In this document: in pieces, positions 1 through 5,493 of the stretch
Layout: every line of letters begins with the position of its first letter
Numbering within the stretch: position 1 is the first letter of the stretch
Origin: Synergistaceae bacterium
GTDB taxonomy: Bacteria > Synergistota > Synergistia > Synergistales > Synergistaceae
Reading direction: 5' to 3'
Assembly: GCA_012727545.1 (NCBI GenBank)
Contig: JAAYHA010000193.1
Coordinates: 1 to 6,195, forward strand
Length of the DNA stretch: 6,195 nt
Program-made: the position numbers and the translations under genes
Notes under the pieces: generated by a model
What the model was told of the DNA's origin: nothing
The model's input: only the letters and a program-made list of their open reading frames with translations
The model's database searches: none

Positions 1-94
1 AACCCCAAAGTCGAACATGGGCAATTATACTGATTAGGATAAATCGTGTCAATACTATCATAAAAGCATGAAAATACTTACTGCAGCAGGAAAA

Positions 95-1288
95 ATGAAA
101 GCCTGCATATTTGCTTTCTTAATTTTGGCTACTTTGATGATGTCTTCGGAAACATCCTTCGCGATCACAAAGGATGAGCTGTTGTCCCATATTTCCAAAT
201 CACTGGGATACGGCGTACCTAAGAAATATTTGACTGACCCCGGGGGAGACCTGACCAATTCCTCTGTGATAAGGCTTGCCCTGGAATCAATGGGATGGGG
301 CTTTGTAATAACAGTCTACGACCAGATAACAATCCTGCCGGAGTGGAGCGATATGGACTCTCTGACAGAAATCTCGAAAAAAATATCACCCCCTCTGCCC
401 TCCGTGTTGACGGACGATCTCGGATCCACTTTTTCGGAGGAGAACATAAAGGCACTTACAGGCTGGCTTGAACTTTGCAAAAAGAAAGTCTCCTGGAAAG
501 ATTCGTTTTCCTCGGAAGGAACCACCCTGACAGTCTTTAAACACGGCCTAGGCGACCCATCAGGGCCGGCAAACGGTGACCTGGAAAAAGGCGTCAATGA
601 ACCGCTGTTCGCTGCTATGATAACAGTCGACATGGATGCAGTGAACTGCCAGATAGCCACCGCGGTCATGGTGGGGGCAAATAAGGCACCCCTTGCGACC
701 ATCGCAGTAGAGAACTACGGCGTAATAGGCGGCATCAACGGAGGATATTTTGCAGGAGCCAAACCTATAGGCATTCTTCGCAGGCAGGGGCACACCGATA
801 ATGCGAAATTCTGGCCACAGCGCTCCGCATTTGGCTGGAACGAGAAGGGCGAGACGATATTCATCGACGGCAAGGAGGTAGCAAGCATCAGTTCCGACAG
901 TCGTTTTGACAAATATACAGAGATGCTGCAGGCCGGACCCCTACTGCTTAAGAACGGAGAATATTCCGAGAACACAGAAAACATAAGAGAAAACGTCCTC
1001 AATATGCGTCATCCCAGAACTATCGTCGGAACAGACGGAAAACGGGTAATGTGGGCCGTGATAGACGGAAGGGACAACATGCATAGTGTGGGTGCGACCA
1101 TAGAAGAGACCAGAAAGGTCTGTAAATGGCTGGGGATGACTACTGCCCTCAACCTTGACGGTGGGGGATCAAGCTCTCTCTGGTGGAGAGGAAATACTTT
1201 CTCACTGCCAAGCAACAGCAACGATGTGGAACGTCCCATACCTTACGGTGTACTGATCTTCCGGGAGGGTTCCGGCGTAAGGCAATGA
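95..1288 (+). CDS. Secreted phosphodiester glycosidase-like protein (NAGPA/DUF2233 domain)
   Basis: Seen: from the ATG at 95 the protein has 397 residues. A signal peptide (MKAC..., hydrophobic core, ending SETSFA) comes first, so it is probably exported. Residues about 25-140 form a segment with two short repeats (ITKDELLSHISKSLGYGV and SVIRLALESMGWGF) that loosely recall S-layer-homology helices. The C-terminal half carries the phosphodiester glycosidase hallmarks: INGGYF (residues 214-219), AGPLLL, RHPRTIVGTDG (305-315), DGR (324-326), LDGGGSSSL (354-362) and a terminal PYGVLIF. Known: this domain includes the enzyme that removes GlcNAc from phosphodiester-linked mannose, and many bacterial exported proteins of undefined substrate. 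Inferred: an envelope or extracellular glycan phosphodiesterase; the substrate is unknown. Start: the ATG at 95 has AGGA just upstream, though only 3 bases away. An in-frame ATG at 68 adds nine residues but has no visible ribosome-binding site; it cannot be excluded. The gene converges on rplL and shares its terminator. Confidence 0.85.
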   Translation: MKACIFAFLILATLMMSSETSFAITKDELLSHISKSLGYGVPKKYLTDPGGDLTNSSVIRLALESMGWGFVITVYDQITILPEWSDMDSLTEISKKISPPLPSVLTDDLGSTFSEENIKALTGWLELCKKKVSWKDSFSSEGTTLTVFKHGLGDPSGPANGDLEKGVNEPLFAAMITVDMDAVNCQIATAVMVGANKAPLATIAVENYGVIGGINGGYFAGAKPIGILRRQGHTDNAKFWPQRSAFGWNEKGETIFIDGKEVASISSDSRFDKYTEMLQAGPLLLKNGEYSENTENIRENVLNMRHPRTIVGTDGKRVMWAVIDGRDNMHSVGATIEETRKVCKWLGMTTALNLDGGGSSSLWWRGNTFSLPSNSNDVERPIPYGVLIFREGSGVRQ

Positions 1289-1315
1289 CCAAACTGAGTC
1301 TGATCCGGCATATCG

Positions 1316-1359
1316 ATAAAAGAGAGATCCCACGTTGATCAGCGGGATCTCTCTTTTAT
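1316..1359. terminator. Two-way intrinsic terminator between the glycosidase gene and rplL
   Basis: A perfect 14-bp stem (AAAAGAGAGATCCC at 1318-1331 with its complement at 1344-1357) encloses a 12-base loop and extends by two A-T pairs. On the plus strand it ends in CTTTTATTTT and on the minus strand in CTTTTATCG. It lies 27 bases after the plus-strand stop and 36 bases after the rplL stop, so it can end both convergent transcripts. The plus-strand T tract is the stronger one. Confidence 0.9.
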
Positions 1360-1395
1360 TTTGCTTATTCAGATCAGAAGATATTTAAAGCAAAA

Positions 1396-1770
1396 CTACT
1401 TGAGTTCTACCTTTGCTCCTGCTTCTTCGAGCTTCTTCTTGATCTCTTCGGCTTCATCCTTGGATGCCTGCTCTTTTACTGTCTTAGGTGCACCGTCAAC
1501 AAGCTCCTTTGCTTCTTTGAGTCCGAGACCTGTGATCTCGCGGACAACTTTGATGACGCCGATCTTGTTAGCGCCATGCTCAAGGAGAACTACGTCGAAC
1601 TCTGTCTTCTCTTCTTCGGCTGCCGCTGCGGGGGCTGCTGCGCCCATGGGCATCATCATTGCAGGTGCTGCTGCTGATACGCCGAACTTGTCCTCAAGTT
1701 CCTTCACGAGCTCTGAGAGCTCAAGTACTGACATTTCTTCAATTGCCTTGATGATATCTTCACGTGTCAT
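1396..1770 (-). CDS. rplL: 50S ribosomal protein L7/L12
   Basis: The 124-residue protein matches the family's usual length and layout. An N-terminal dimerisation and L10-binding helical domain spans about 1-30 (EDIIKAIEEMSVLELSELVKxLE). A flexible hinge rich in Ala, Pro, Met and Gly spans about 32-52. The globular factor-binding domain spans about 56-124, with the classic NKIGVIKVVREITGLGLKEAKELVDGAPK stretch. L12 dimers form the ribosomal stalk that recruits EF-Tu, EF-G, IF2 and release factors and stimulates their GTPase activity. It follows rplJ by 70 bases and has its own AGGAGG 10 bases before the ATG, preceded by an A/T-rich unstructured run, as expected for a protein made in several copies per ribosome. 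A terminator follows directly, and rpoB is not downstream. Confidence 0.98.
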   Translation of the reverse strand: MTREDIIKAIEEMSVLELSELVKELEDKFGVSAAAPAMMMPMGAAAPAAAAEEEKTEFDVVLLEHGANKIGVIKVVREITGLGLKEAKELVDGAPKTVKEQASKDEAEEIKKKLEEAGAKVELK

Positions 1771-1815
1771 ATTAATTCATCCTCCTAAGGATTATTTTTA
1801 TTTTTATGCTGCTAG

Positions 1816-1831
1816 GCGGCTGTCTTGCCGC
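1816..1831 (-). other. Small hairpin in the rplJ-rplL intergenic RNA
   Basis: In the rplJL transcript GCGGC and GCCGC pair around the six-base loop AAGACA just after the rplJ stop. It is followed by an A/U-rich tract leading into the rplL ribosome-binding site. The tract has no U-run of terminator type, so the hairpin may mark RNA processing or simply keep the rplL start region open. The stem is only five pairs and could be chance. Confidence 0.3.
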
Positions 1832-1840
1832 TGGTGTAGA

Positions 1841-2368
1841 CTATGCTGCTTCCTTTTTGTCCTTGATCTGCGAGAGACATGTAACAAGTCCCCTTGCCGG
1901 ACCGGAAAGTACTGTGACCAGACCCCTGAGAGGGGCTGCGATGGTCTGGACGACCTGACCGATGAGAACATCCCTTGAGGGAAGGTCCGCAAGTGCAAAT
2001 ATCTGAGCCTGGGAGAGGATCTTTCCGTCAAGGATCGCGGCCTTAACGACCAGAGCATCGTTTCCCTTCTCTTTTGAGAAGTCGCGGATCGCTTTGGCGA
2101 CAGATGCAACATCACCGTAGGAAAGCACGTAACCGTTCGGACCTGAGTCGAACTCAGAAGCATGGTTAATGCCTGCTTCGGTAAAAGCTATGCGCATGAG
2201 GGTATTTTTACAGACCTTCATCTCGCCGCCGGCTTCACGGATACGTCTGCGGCAGTCGCTTATCTTCTTGACGGTCAGTCCCCTGTACTCGGTGATGAAG
2301 ACTGCATTGCTCTTATTGAGCAGTTCGACCAGGGAGTCGATCATTTCACGTTTTGCTTGTGTTGGCAT
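1841..2368 (-). CDS. rplJ: 50S ribosomal protein L10
   Basis: The 175-residue protein fits the L10 family. The N-terminal rRNA-binding domain shows the conserved EYRGLTV (27-33), the RRxIREAGGEMKVCKNTLMRIA stretch (about 41-61) and a GPNGYVLSYGD turn (76-86). The C-terminal third (about 130-175: LIGQVVQTIAAPLRGLVTVLSG and a charged tail) corresponds to the helix on which L12 dimers assemble. L10 anchors the L12 stalk on 23S rRNA beside L11. The start is set by AGGAGGTGA six bases before the ATG. The gene has its own promoter and an L10-type leader with an attenuator upstream, so autoregulation by L10 or the L10-L12 complex is expected. In most genomes rplA lies directly upstream; here a plus-strand gene intervenes. 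Confidence 0.98.
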   Translation of the reverse strand: MPTQAKREMIDSLVELLNKSNAVFITEYRGLTVKKISDCRRRIREAGGEMKVCKNTLMRIAFTEAGINHASEFDSGPNGYVLSYGDVASVAKAIRDFSKEKGNDALVVKAAILDGKILSQAQIFALADLPSRDVLIGQVVQTIAAPLRGLVTVLSGPARGLVTCLSQIKDKKEAA

Positions 2369-2409
2369 TCAATTTCACCTCCTGTTGATTTTGTGATCGG
2401 ATGCCAACA
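2360..2409 (-). promoter_or_regulatory. Inverted repeat that can sequester the rplJ start codon
   Basis: The first nine bases of rplJ (ATGCCAACA, 2368-2360 on the minus strand) are perfectly complementary to TGTTGGCAT at 2409-2401, directly after the attenuator's U-tract. Folding in the readthrough mRNA would place the start codon in a 9-bp helix and the Shine-Dalgarno (around 2378) in the 32-base loop. A shorter competitor, CAACA at 2387-2383, can pair with the same UGUUG. The pairing is visible in the sequence; a role in translational control is inference. Confidence 0.5.
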
Positions 2410-2542
2410 AAAAAGGCTTCCGTCACCCAAGGGAGTCCGGAAGCCATAATGCGTGTCTTAAGAAGTAACAGGAACACGGTTATCCTTCGCAGACCTCGGC
2501 AGGAAATTAAGCGCAAGCGCACCTGCTGTCTTGAGTCTAAGC
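2369..2542 (-). promoter_or_regulatory. L10-type leader of the rplJL operon
   Basis: About 173 bases of 5' leader run from the expected transcription start to the rplJ ATG. An early stem pairs AGAC (2531-2528) with GTCT (2494-2491) and GCAGG (2526-2522) with CCTGC (2503-2499). The unequal internal loop between them (A against CGAG) resembles the kink-turn in known L10 leaders, and a small GCGC hairpin plus CUUAAUUU tops the stem. Known: in L10 leaders the L10-L12 complex binds this kinked stem to repress the operon. An intrinsic terminator (2409-2445) follows, so control by premature termination is the likely mechanism. The competing antiterminator fold could not be assigned by eye. Confidence 0.8.
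2409..2445 (-). terminator. Attenuator terminator in the rplJ leader
   Basis: GGCTTCCG (2445-2438) pairs perfectly with CGGAAGCC (2422-2415) around a 15-base loop and is followed at once by six T residues (2414-2409). This is a textbook intrinsic terminator on the minus strand only. It sits 40 bases before the rplJ start and downstream of the L10-binding stem, so it acts inside the leader, not at a gene end. Confidence 0.88.
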
Positions 2543-2548
2543 TGTGAG

Positions 2549-2577
2549 ATTATACAATAAGGGGTAAATTTTGTACA
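2549..2577 (-). promoter_or_regulatory. Sigma-70-type promoter of rplJL
   Basis: A perfect TATAAT -10 box (2554-2549) lies 17 bases downstream of TGTACA (2577-2572), which matches the -35 consensus at four of six positions. Transcription would start near 2542, just ahead of the L10 leader stem. This makes rplJL independent of the rplKA transcript, which ends at the terminator near 3500. Confidence 0.75.
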
Positions 2578-2668
2578 GCGGCAAAATTATCGGCGGTTAT
2601 CAAATGCCCTCTTAATGAATGGCCCATTTTGCCCTGCACTGTCAGTATGATCAGTTCCGCAAATTTTT

Positions 2669-2698
2669 TTTACATTTCTGCTTATTCTAATGTACAAT
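2669..2698 (+). promoter_or_regulatory. Sigma-70-type promoter of the plus-strand gene at 2748
   Basis: TTTACA (2669-2674) and TACAAT (2693-2698) each match consensus at five of six positions with an 18-base spacer. A T-rich run lies just upstream. Transcription would start about 40 bases before the ATG at 2748. The promoter diverges from that of rplJL, with about 90 bases between the two -35 boxes. The sequence between them shows no gene, only a loose GGCAAAAT/ATTTTGCC inverted repeat. Confidence 0.6.
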
Positions 2699-2747
2699 TA
2701 TCAGCGTATAAATATCCTTACATATCACTGTGGAGGAGCTGCCACCT

Positions 2748-3461
2748 ATGAAAAGACTGTCTATTTTTATACTCGCGTGCCTCATCATCTCTTTTGCTTC
2801 ATCGTCAATGGCAAAACCCGTTGCCGAGGAGTTTCGAAACAAGGAGTATGACTATTCATCAATAAAGACTGTTTTGGTAATGCCGGTAATGTATGAAATT
2901 TCGATACCCCCGTCTGAACCCTTCCTTGATGATTCGGTACAGCAAAAATGGAAAGAAATGACATCACAGGAGAAGAGCGGATTCAGTTTCCTTGTGAAGA
3001 CCCCGGAACAGATCATCGAGAGGGATGATTTTATAAAAGGCACCGTTCCAACAGAAAAATTGAGCAGGGACAAGGCCGCAGAGAAAGCCCTTACCCTCTC
3101 ACCGGAATATGCCGATGCAATAATGACTGCGACTGTTACCAAATGTGCTTATACCACTGTTCACCATCCTCAGGAACTTGTCTGGGATACACGTTATGAG
3201 AACCGTTCTGTCTACGTCAACGGCAAATGGGAGACAAGGAGCGTCCCTATCAGTTATCAGAAGATAAAACCGGCATGGGATGAGACGTTCGCAATCGGGT
3301 CTGTGAGGATTGAGCTTCGCAATTCAAGGGAAAACACTCTCATTTACGGGGTAAACGTAAATGCAACTACAGCTGAAGATCTTTTTACTCCTCTTCCGAC
3401 ACTGACTAAACACATTACGAACGTCGTTGAAAACGCAGCCAAAAGAGTACCTAAAAAATAA
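2748..3461 (+). CDS. Secreted protein of unknown function
   Basis: I do not recognise this 237-residue protein. It opens with a clear signal peptide (MKRLSIFILACLIISF, ending SSSMA before KPVAEE), pointing to export to the periplasm or cell surface. The Cys at residue 11 sits too early in the hydrophobic core to be a convincing lipobox. The mature part starts EEFRNKEYDYSSIKTVLVMPV, a strand-like segment loosely reminiscent of DUF4136-type envelope proteins. It continues with an acidic, Glu/Lys-rich middle, an aromatic segment (about 140-180), an alternating beta-like stretch (SVRIELRNSRENTLIYGVNVNA, 185-206) and a C-terminal helix ending VPKK. Only one Cys (133) remains after cleavage. The ATG is chosen for GGAGGA 10 bases upstream; an in-frame GTG at 2730 overlaps that site and is rejected. 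The gene has its own promoter and terminator and lies between rplA and rplJ on the opposite strand, so it is unlikely to belong functionally to the ribosomal genes. Confidence 0.85.
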   Translation: MKRLSIFILACLIISFASSSMAKPVAEEFRNKEYDYSSIKTVLVMPVMYEISIPPSEPFLDDSVQQKWKEMTSQEKSGFSFLVKTPEQIIERDDFIKGTVPTEKLSRDKAAEKALTLSPEYADAIMTATVTKCAYTTVHHPQELVWDTRYENRSVYVNGKWETRSVPISYQKIKPAWDETFAIGSVRIELRNSRENTLIYGVNVNATTAEDLFTPLPTLTKHITNVVENAAKRVPKK

Positions 3462-3487
3462 TCTTTCTGCAGGTTTTTTAAAACCAG

Positions 3488-3521
3488 AAAAAAGGGGGAC
3501 GCGAATGCGTCCCCCTTTTTG
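3488..3521. terminator. Two-way intrinsic terminator between the unknown gene and rplA
   Basis: GGGGGACGC (3494-3502) pairs with GCGTCCCCC (3507-3515) around a GAAT loop. The stem is flanked by five or six A residues on the left and five T residues on the right, so each strand reads GC-rich hairpin plus U-tract. It lies 26 bases after the plus-strand stop and 18 bases after the rplA stop, and would end both convergent transcripts. Confidence 0.93.
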
Positions 3522-3539
3522 AAATTGAGCTTTAAATAT

Positions 3540-4250
3540 TTATTCTGCTGCCGAGTCCTTCTGAGCCTGCACAGGGTCGATAGAAATGCCTACACCCATT
3601 GTCGTTGCAAGCGTTACGCTCTTTACATAGGTACCTTTTACAGCGGCCGGGCGAGCCTTGATGATAGCTCTGAAGAGTGCCTTTACATTGTTCTCAAGGT
3701 TCTCGACAGGGAAAGATGCCCTTCCGACTGCGTTGTGTGTAATAGCTGTTTTGTCAACACGGAACTCGATACGGCCAGCTTTGATTTCCTTAACAGCACC
3801 GGCAACGTCGAACGTAACTGTATTAGCCTTAGCGCTTGGCATGAGTCCGCGGGGCCCGAGGACTTTGCCGAGACGTCCGGCTGATTTCATTATGTCCGGT
3901 GTGGCGATAACTGCATCGAAATCCATTCTGCCTTCAGCGATCTCTTTTACAAGATCTTCGCCTCCGACGATGTCCGCGCCTGCATCCTGAGCTTCCTTCT
4001 GTTTATCGCCGAGTGCAATGACACACACTTTCTTAGTGTGTCCTGTCCCGTGCGGAAGGACTATAGTGCTGCGCACCTGCTGGTCTGCATGGCGGGGGTC
4101 TACGCCGAGACGAACATGGAGTTCGAGGCTCTCGTCGAATTTAGCAGTTGCACATTCCTTCGCTATTGCGACAGCCTCTGAAATTGAATACTGCTTTGAA
4201 AGATCGACTTTTTCGAGCAGTGCCTTATAGCGCTTACCTTTTTTTGACAT
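3540..4250 (-). CDS. rplA: 50S ribosomal protein L1
   Basis: The 236-residue protein has the normal L1 length. Visible landmarks are KRYK near the N-terminus, ISEAVAIAKECATAKFDESLELHVRLGVDPRHADQQVR (23-60), GRLGKVLGPRGLMPSAK (125-141), the GRIEFRVDKTAITHNAVG stretch (159-176) and the C-terminal TTMG whose Thr217 and Met218 align with the known RNA-contacting pair. The usual Pro after TMG is Val here (TMGVGISID), a minor deviation. L1 binds the mobile L1 stalk of 23S rRNA and helps release deacylated tRNA from the E site. In many bacteria it also represses its own mRNA, and an rRNA-like binding element lies directly upstream (4265-4300). AGGAGG sits seven bases before the ATG. The gene follows rplK by 86 bases and ends at a strong terminator. 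Confidence 0.98.
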   Translation of the reverse strand: MSKKGKRYKALLEKVDLSKQYSISEAVAIAKECATAKFDESLELHVRLGVDPRHADQQVRSTIVLPHGTGHTKKVCVIALGDKQKEAQDAGADIVGGEDLVKEIAEGRMDFDAVIATPDIMKSAGRLGKVLGPRGLMPSAKANTVTFDVAGAVKEIKAGRIEFRVDKTAITHNAVGRASFPVENLENNVKALFRAIIKARPAAVKGTYVKSVTLATTMGVGISIDPVQAQKDSAAE

Positions 4251-4264
4251 TTTTATTCCTCCTA

Positions 4265-4319
4265 GTGGTAATGTCGGAAGAGTCTGAGTCTTCCTCCCAC
4301 ATCCCGGTTTTCACCGGGA
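4265..4319 (-). promoter_or_regulatory. L1-binding RNA mimic (autoregulatory site) before rplA
   Basis: In the mRNA between rplK and rplA, GUGG (4300-4297) pairs with CCAC (4268-4265), and GGAAGA (4294-4289) pairs with UCUUCC (4281-4276) around a seven-base loop. The asymmetric internal loop is GA on one side and GACAUUA on the other. The 23S rRNA L1 site, as I recall the E. coli sequence, has the same plan: GGUGGGAGGC on one side and GCCGAC...AUACCACC on the other, so GUGGGAGG, CCGAC and UACCAC are shared. A 7-bp hairpin with a GAAA tetraloop (4319-4302) stacks one base upstream. The rplA Shine-Dalgarno AGGAGG (4263-4258) begins one base after the helix, so L1 binding should block translation. 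Structure is seen, binding is inferred. Confidence 0.75.
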
Positions 4320-4336
4320 AGTTCCTTACGGTTATT

Positions 4337-4762
4337 CTAGCCTACTACTTCGATGCCCATCGAACGGGCTGTTCCTTCGATCATCTGCATGGCCGCCTCA
4401 ATGTCGTTCGCATTGAGATCGGGCATTTTAAGGGCAGCGATCTCCTGGACCTGCTTCTTTGTTATCTTTCCGACTTTATCCTTGTTGGGGACTGCTGATC
4501 CCTTTTCCTTGCCGGCTGCCTTCTTAATAAGAATGCTTGCCGGGGGAGTCTTAAGAATGAAAGAGAAGCTGCGGTCTGCGTAAACAGTTATTACGACCGG
4601 GATGATCATCCCTACTTTGTCTGCCGTCTTGGCGTTGAATGCCTTGACGAATTCCATTATGTTGATGCCGCGCTGTCCGAGCGCCGGTCCCACCGGCGGT
4701 GCCGGTGTCGCCTTTCCTGCGGGAAGCTGCAGTTTAAGCTCCCCAATTACTTTCTTTGCCAT
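4337..4762 (-). CDS. rplK: 50S ribosomal protein L11
   Basis: The 141-residue protein is the standard length. The N-terminal domain has the proline-rich thiostrepton and release-factor region APPVGPALGQRGINIMEFVKAFN (21-43). The C-terminal rRNA-binding domain carries the family signature KMPDLNANDIEAAMQMIEGTARSMGI (112-137). L11 binds the GTPase-associated centre of 23S rRNA and, in bacteria having RelA, is needed for its activation by uncharged tRNA. The start is the ATG at 4762, preceded by AAGGAGG 11 bases away. An out-of-frame ATG seven bases upstream lies closer to that site and opens an 11-codon reading frame overlapping rplK. The gene lies 107 bases after nusG; no convincing promoter is seen in that gap. 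Confidence 0.98.
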   Translation of the reverse strand: MAKKVIGELKLQLPAGKATPAPPVGPALGQRGINIMEFVKAFNAKTADKVGMIIPVVITVYADRSFSFILKTPPASILIKKAAGKEKGSAVPNKDKVGKITKKQVQEIAALKMPDLNANDIEAAMQMIEGTARSMGIEVVG

Positions 4763-4869
4763 AGTACATGTTACCTCCTTGGTTTTGCTGCTTATGTAAA
4801 AGCCCTTTTAGGGCGATTATTCTATTGTCAATGTGCGTGATGCGAAACTAAAGCTAAAACTATTTATTA

Positions 4870-5421
4870 TCAGATCTTTTCAAGTTCAGTATAATCAGCT
4901 TCAACTGTGGTCTCACGCCCGAACACTGATACGCTGAATTTGATCTTGCCTTTGTCAGCGTCGATCTCGACAACAGGACCTGCCTGTCCTGCAAACGGGC
5001 CGCTCTTGACCTGGATCGTATCCCCTACCTGGAAATCGACTTCGACCTTCGGCTTGGCCTCTTTGCCGAGCTTGTTCATTATCTCCTCTACTTCTTTTGG
5101 GGTAAGGGGGATAGGGTGGTTTCCTGATCCGACAAAACCCGTCACTCCGGGGGTGTGGCGAACTACATACCAGGACTGGTCCTCAAGGATCATTTCCACG
5201 AGCACGTAGCTCGGGAATATCTTCCTGCGGACCCGCTTCGTTTTGCCCTCTTTGATATAGACTTTCTCTTCAATGGGGACAAGGACACGGAAGATCCTGT
5301 CTTCCATACCCATTGTTGCGATCCTTTGCTCAAGGTTCGCTTTGACCTTATTCTCATAACCCGAATAGGTCTGGACTATATACCAGCTGCGTTCCTGTGT
5401 GTTCCCAAATATTTCGCTCAT
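4870..5421 (-). CDS. nusG: Transcription termination/antitermination factor NusG
   Basis: The 183-residue protein shows the NGN domain first (SWYIVQTYSGYENKVKANL at 12-30, FPSYVLVEM at 69-77, VRHTPGVTGFVG at 87-98). A KOW domain follows (VGDTIQVKSGPFAGQAGPVVEID, 132-154) with a VFGRETTVEADYTELEKI tail. NusG clamps RNA polymerase, modulates pausing, and couples transcription to Rho or to the ribosome through its KOW domain. The length and absence of an insert make this the housekeeping NusG and not a specialised paralogue such as RfaH. Upstream there is no ATG, GTG or TTG in frame between the Shine-Dalgarno and the ATG at 5421, so this start is the only sensible one even though the spacing is abnormal (see the hairpin at 5422-5454). 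It follows secE by 72 bases. Confidence 0.97.
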   Translation of the reverse strand: MSEIFGNTQERSWYIVQTYSGYENKVKANLEQRIATMGMEDRIFRVLVPIEEKVYIKEGKTKRVRRKIFPSYVLVEMILEDQSWYVVRHTPGVTGFVGSGNHPIPLTPKEVEEIMNKLGKEAKPKVEVDFQVGDTIQVKSGPFAGQAGPVVEIDADKGKIKFSVSVFGRETTVEADYTELEKI

Positions 5422-5454
5422 GCCTAAAAGAGGGCCGCAGCCCCCTTCACCTCC
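5422..5454 (-). promoter_or_regulatory. Hairpin-spaced ribosome-binding site of nusG
   Basis: The strong GGAGGTG (5454-5448) lies 26 bases before the nusG ATG, far beyond normal spacing. The gap holds AAGGGGGC (5447-5440) and GCCCTCTT (5435-5428), which pair over 8 bp (one G-U) around a TGCG loop. With the hairpin folded only TTAGGC separates it from the ATG, giving near-normal effective spacing. No alternative start codon lies in the gap. A comparable arrangement is known for phage T4 gene 38; its use here is inferred. Confidence 0.6.
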
Positions 5455-5493
5455 AGGTTACAGTCGAAACTCGAAAGCCTTTTCTGTTTCAGG

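Noticed and set aside
26..40. TATACT and TAGGAT as -10 boxes for the glycosidase gene
   Set aside because: Neither has a recognisable -35 box at proper spacing within the available upstream sequence.
1361..1978. Long plus-strand reading frame opposite rplL and rplJ
   Set aside because: It is the antisense shadow of two certain ribosomal genes, is Ser/Ala-rich low-complexity, and has no ribosome-binding site.
2730..2747. GTG start six codons upstream for the unknown secreted protein
   Set aside because: The GTG overlaps the GGAGGA that serves the ATG at 2748, has no site of its own, and would put acidic residues ahead of a normal signal peptide.
4798..4814. GCCC-UAAAA-GGGC-UUUU as a terminator between nusG and rplK
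   Set aside because: The stem is only four pairs, too weak to call a terminator.
4803..4831. TTGACA upstream of rplK as a promoter
   Set aside because: The -35 match is perfect, but at 16-18 bases downstream there is only AAAGGG-like sequence and no -10 box.
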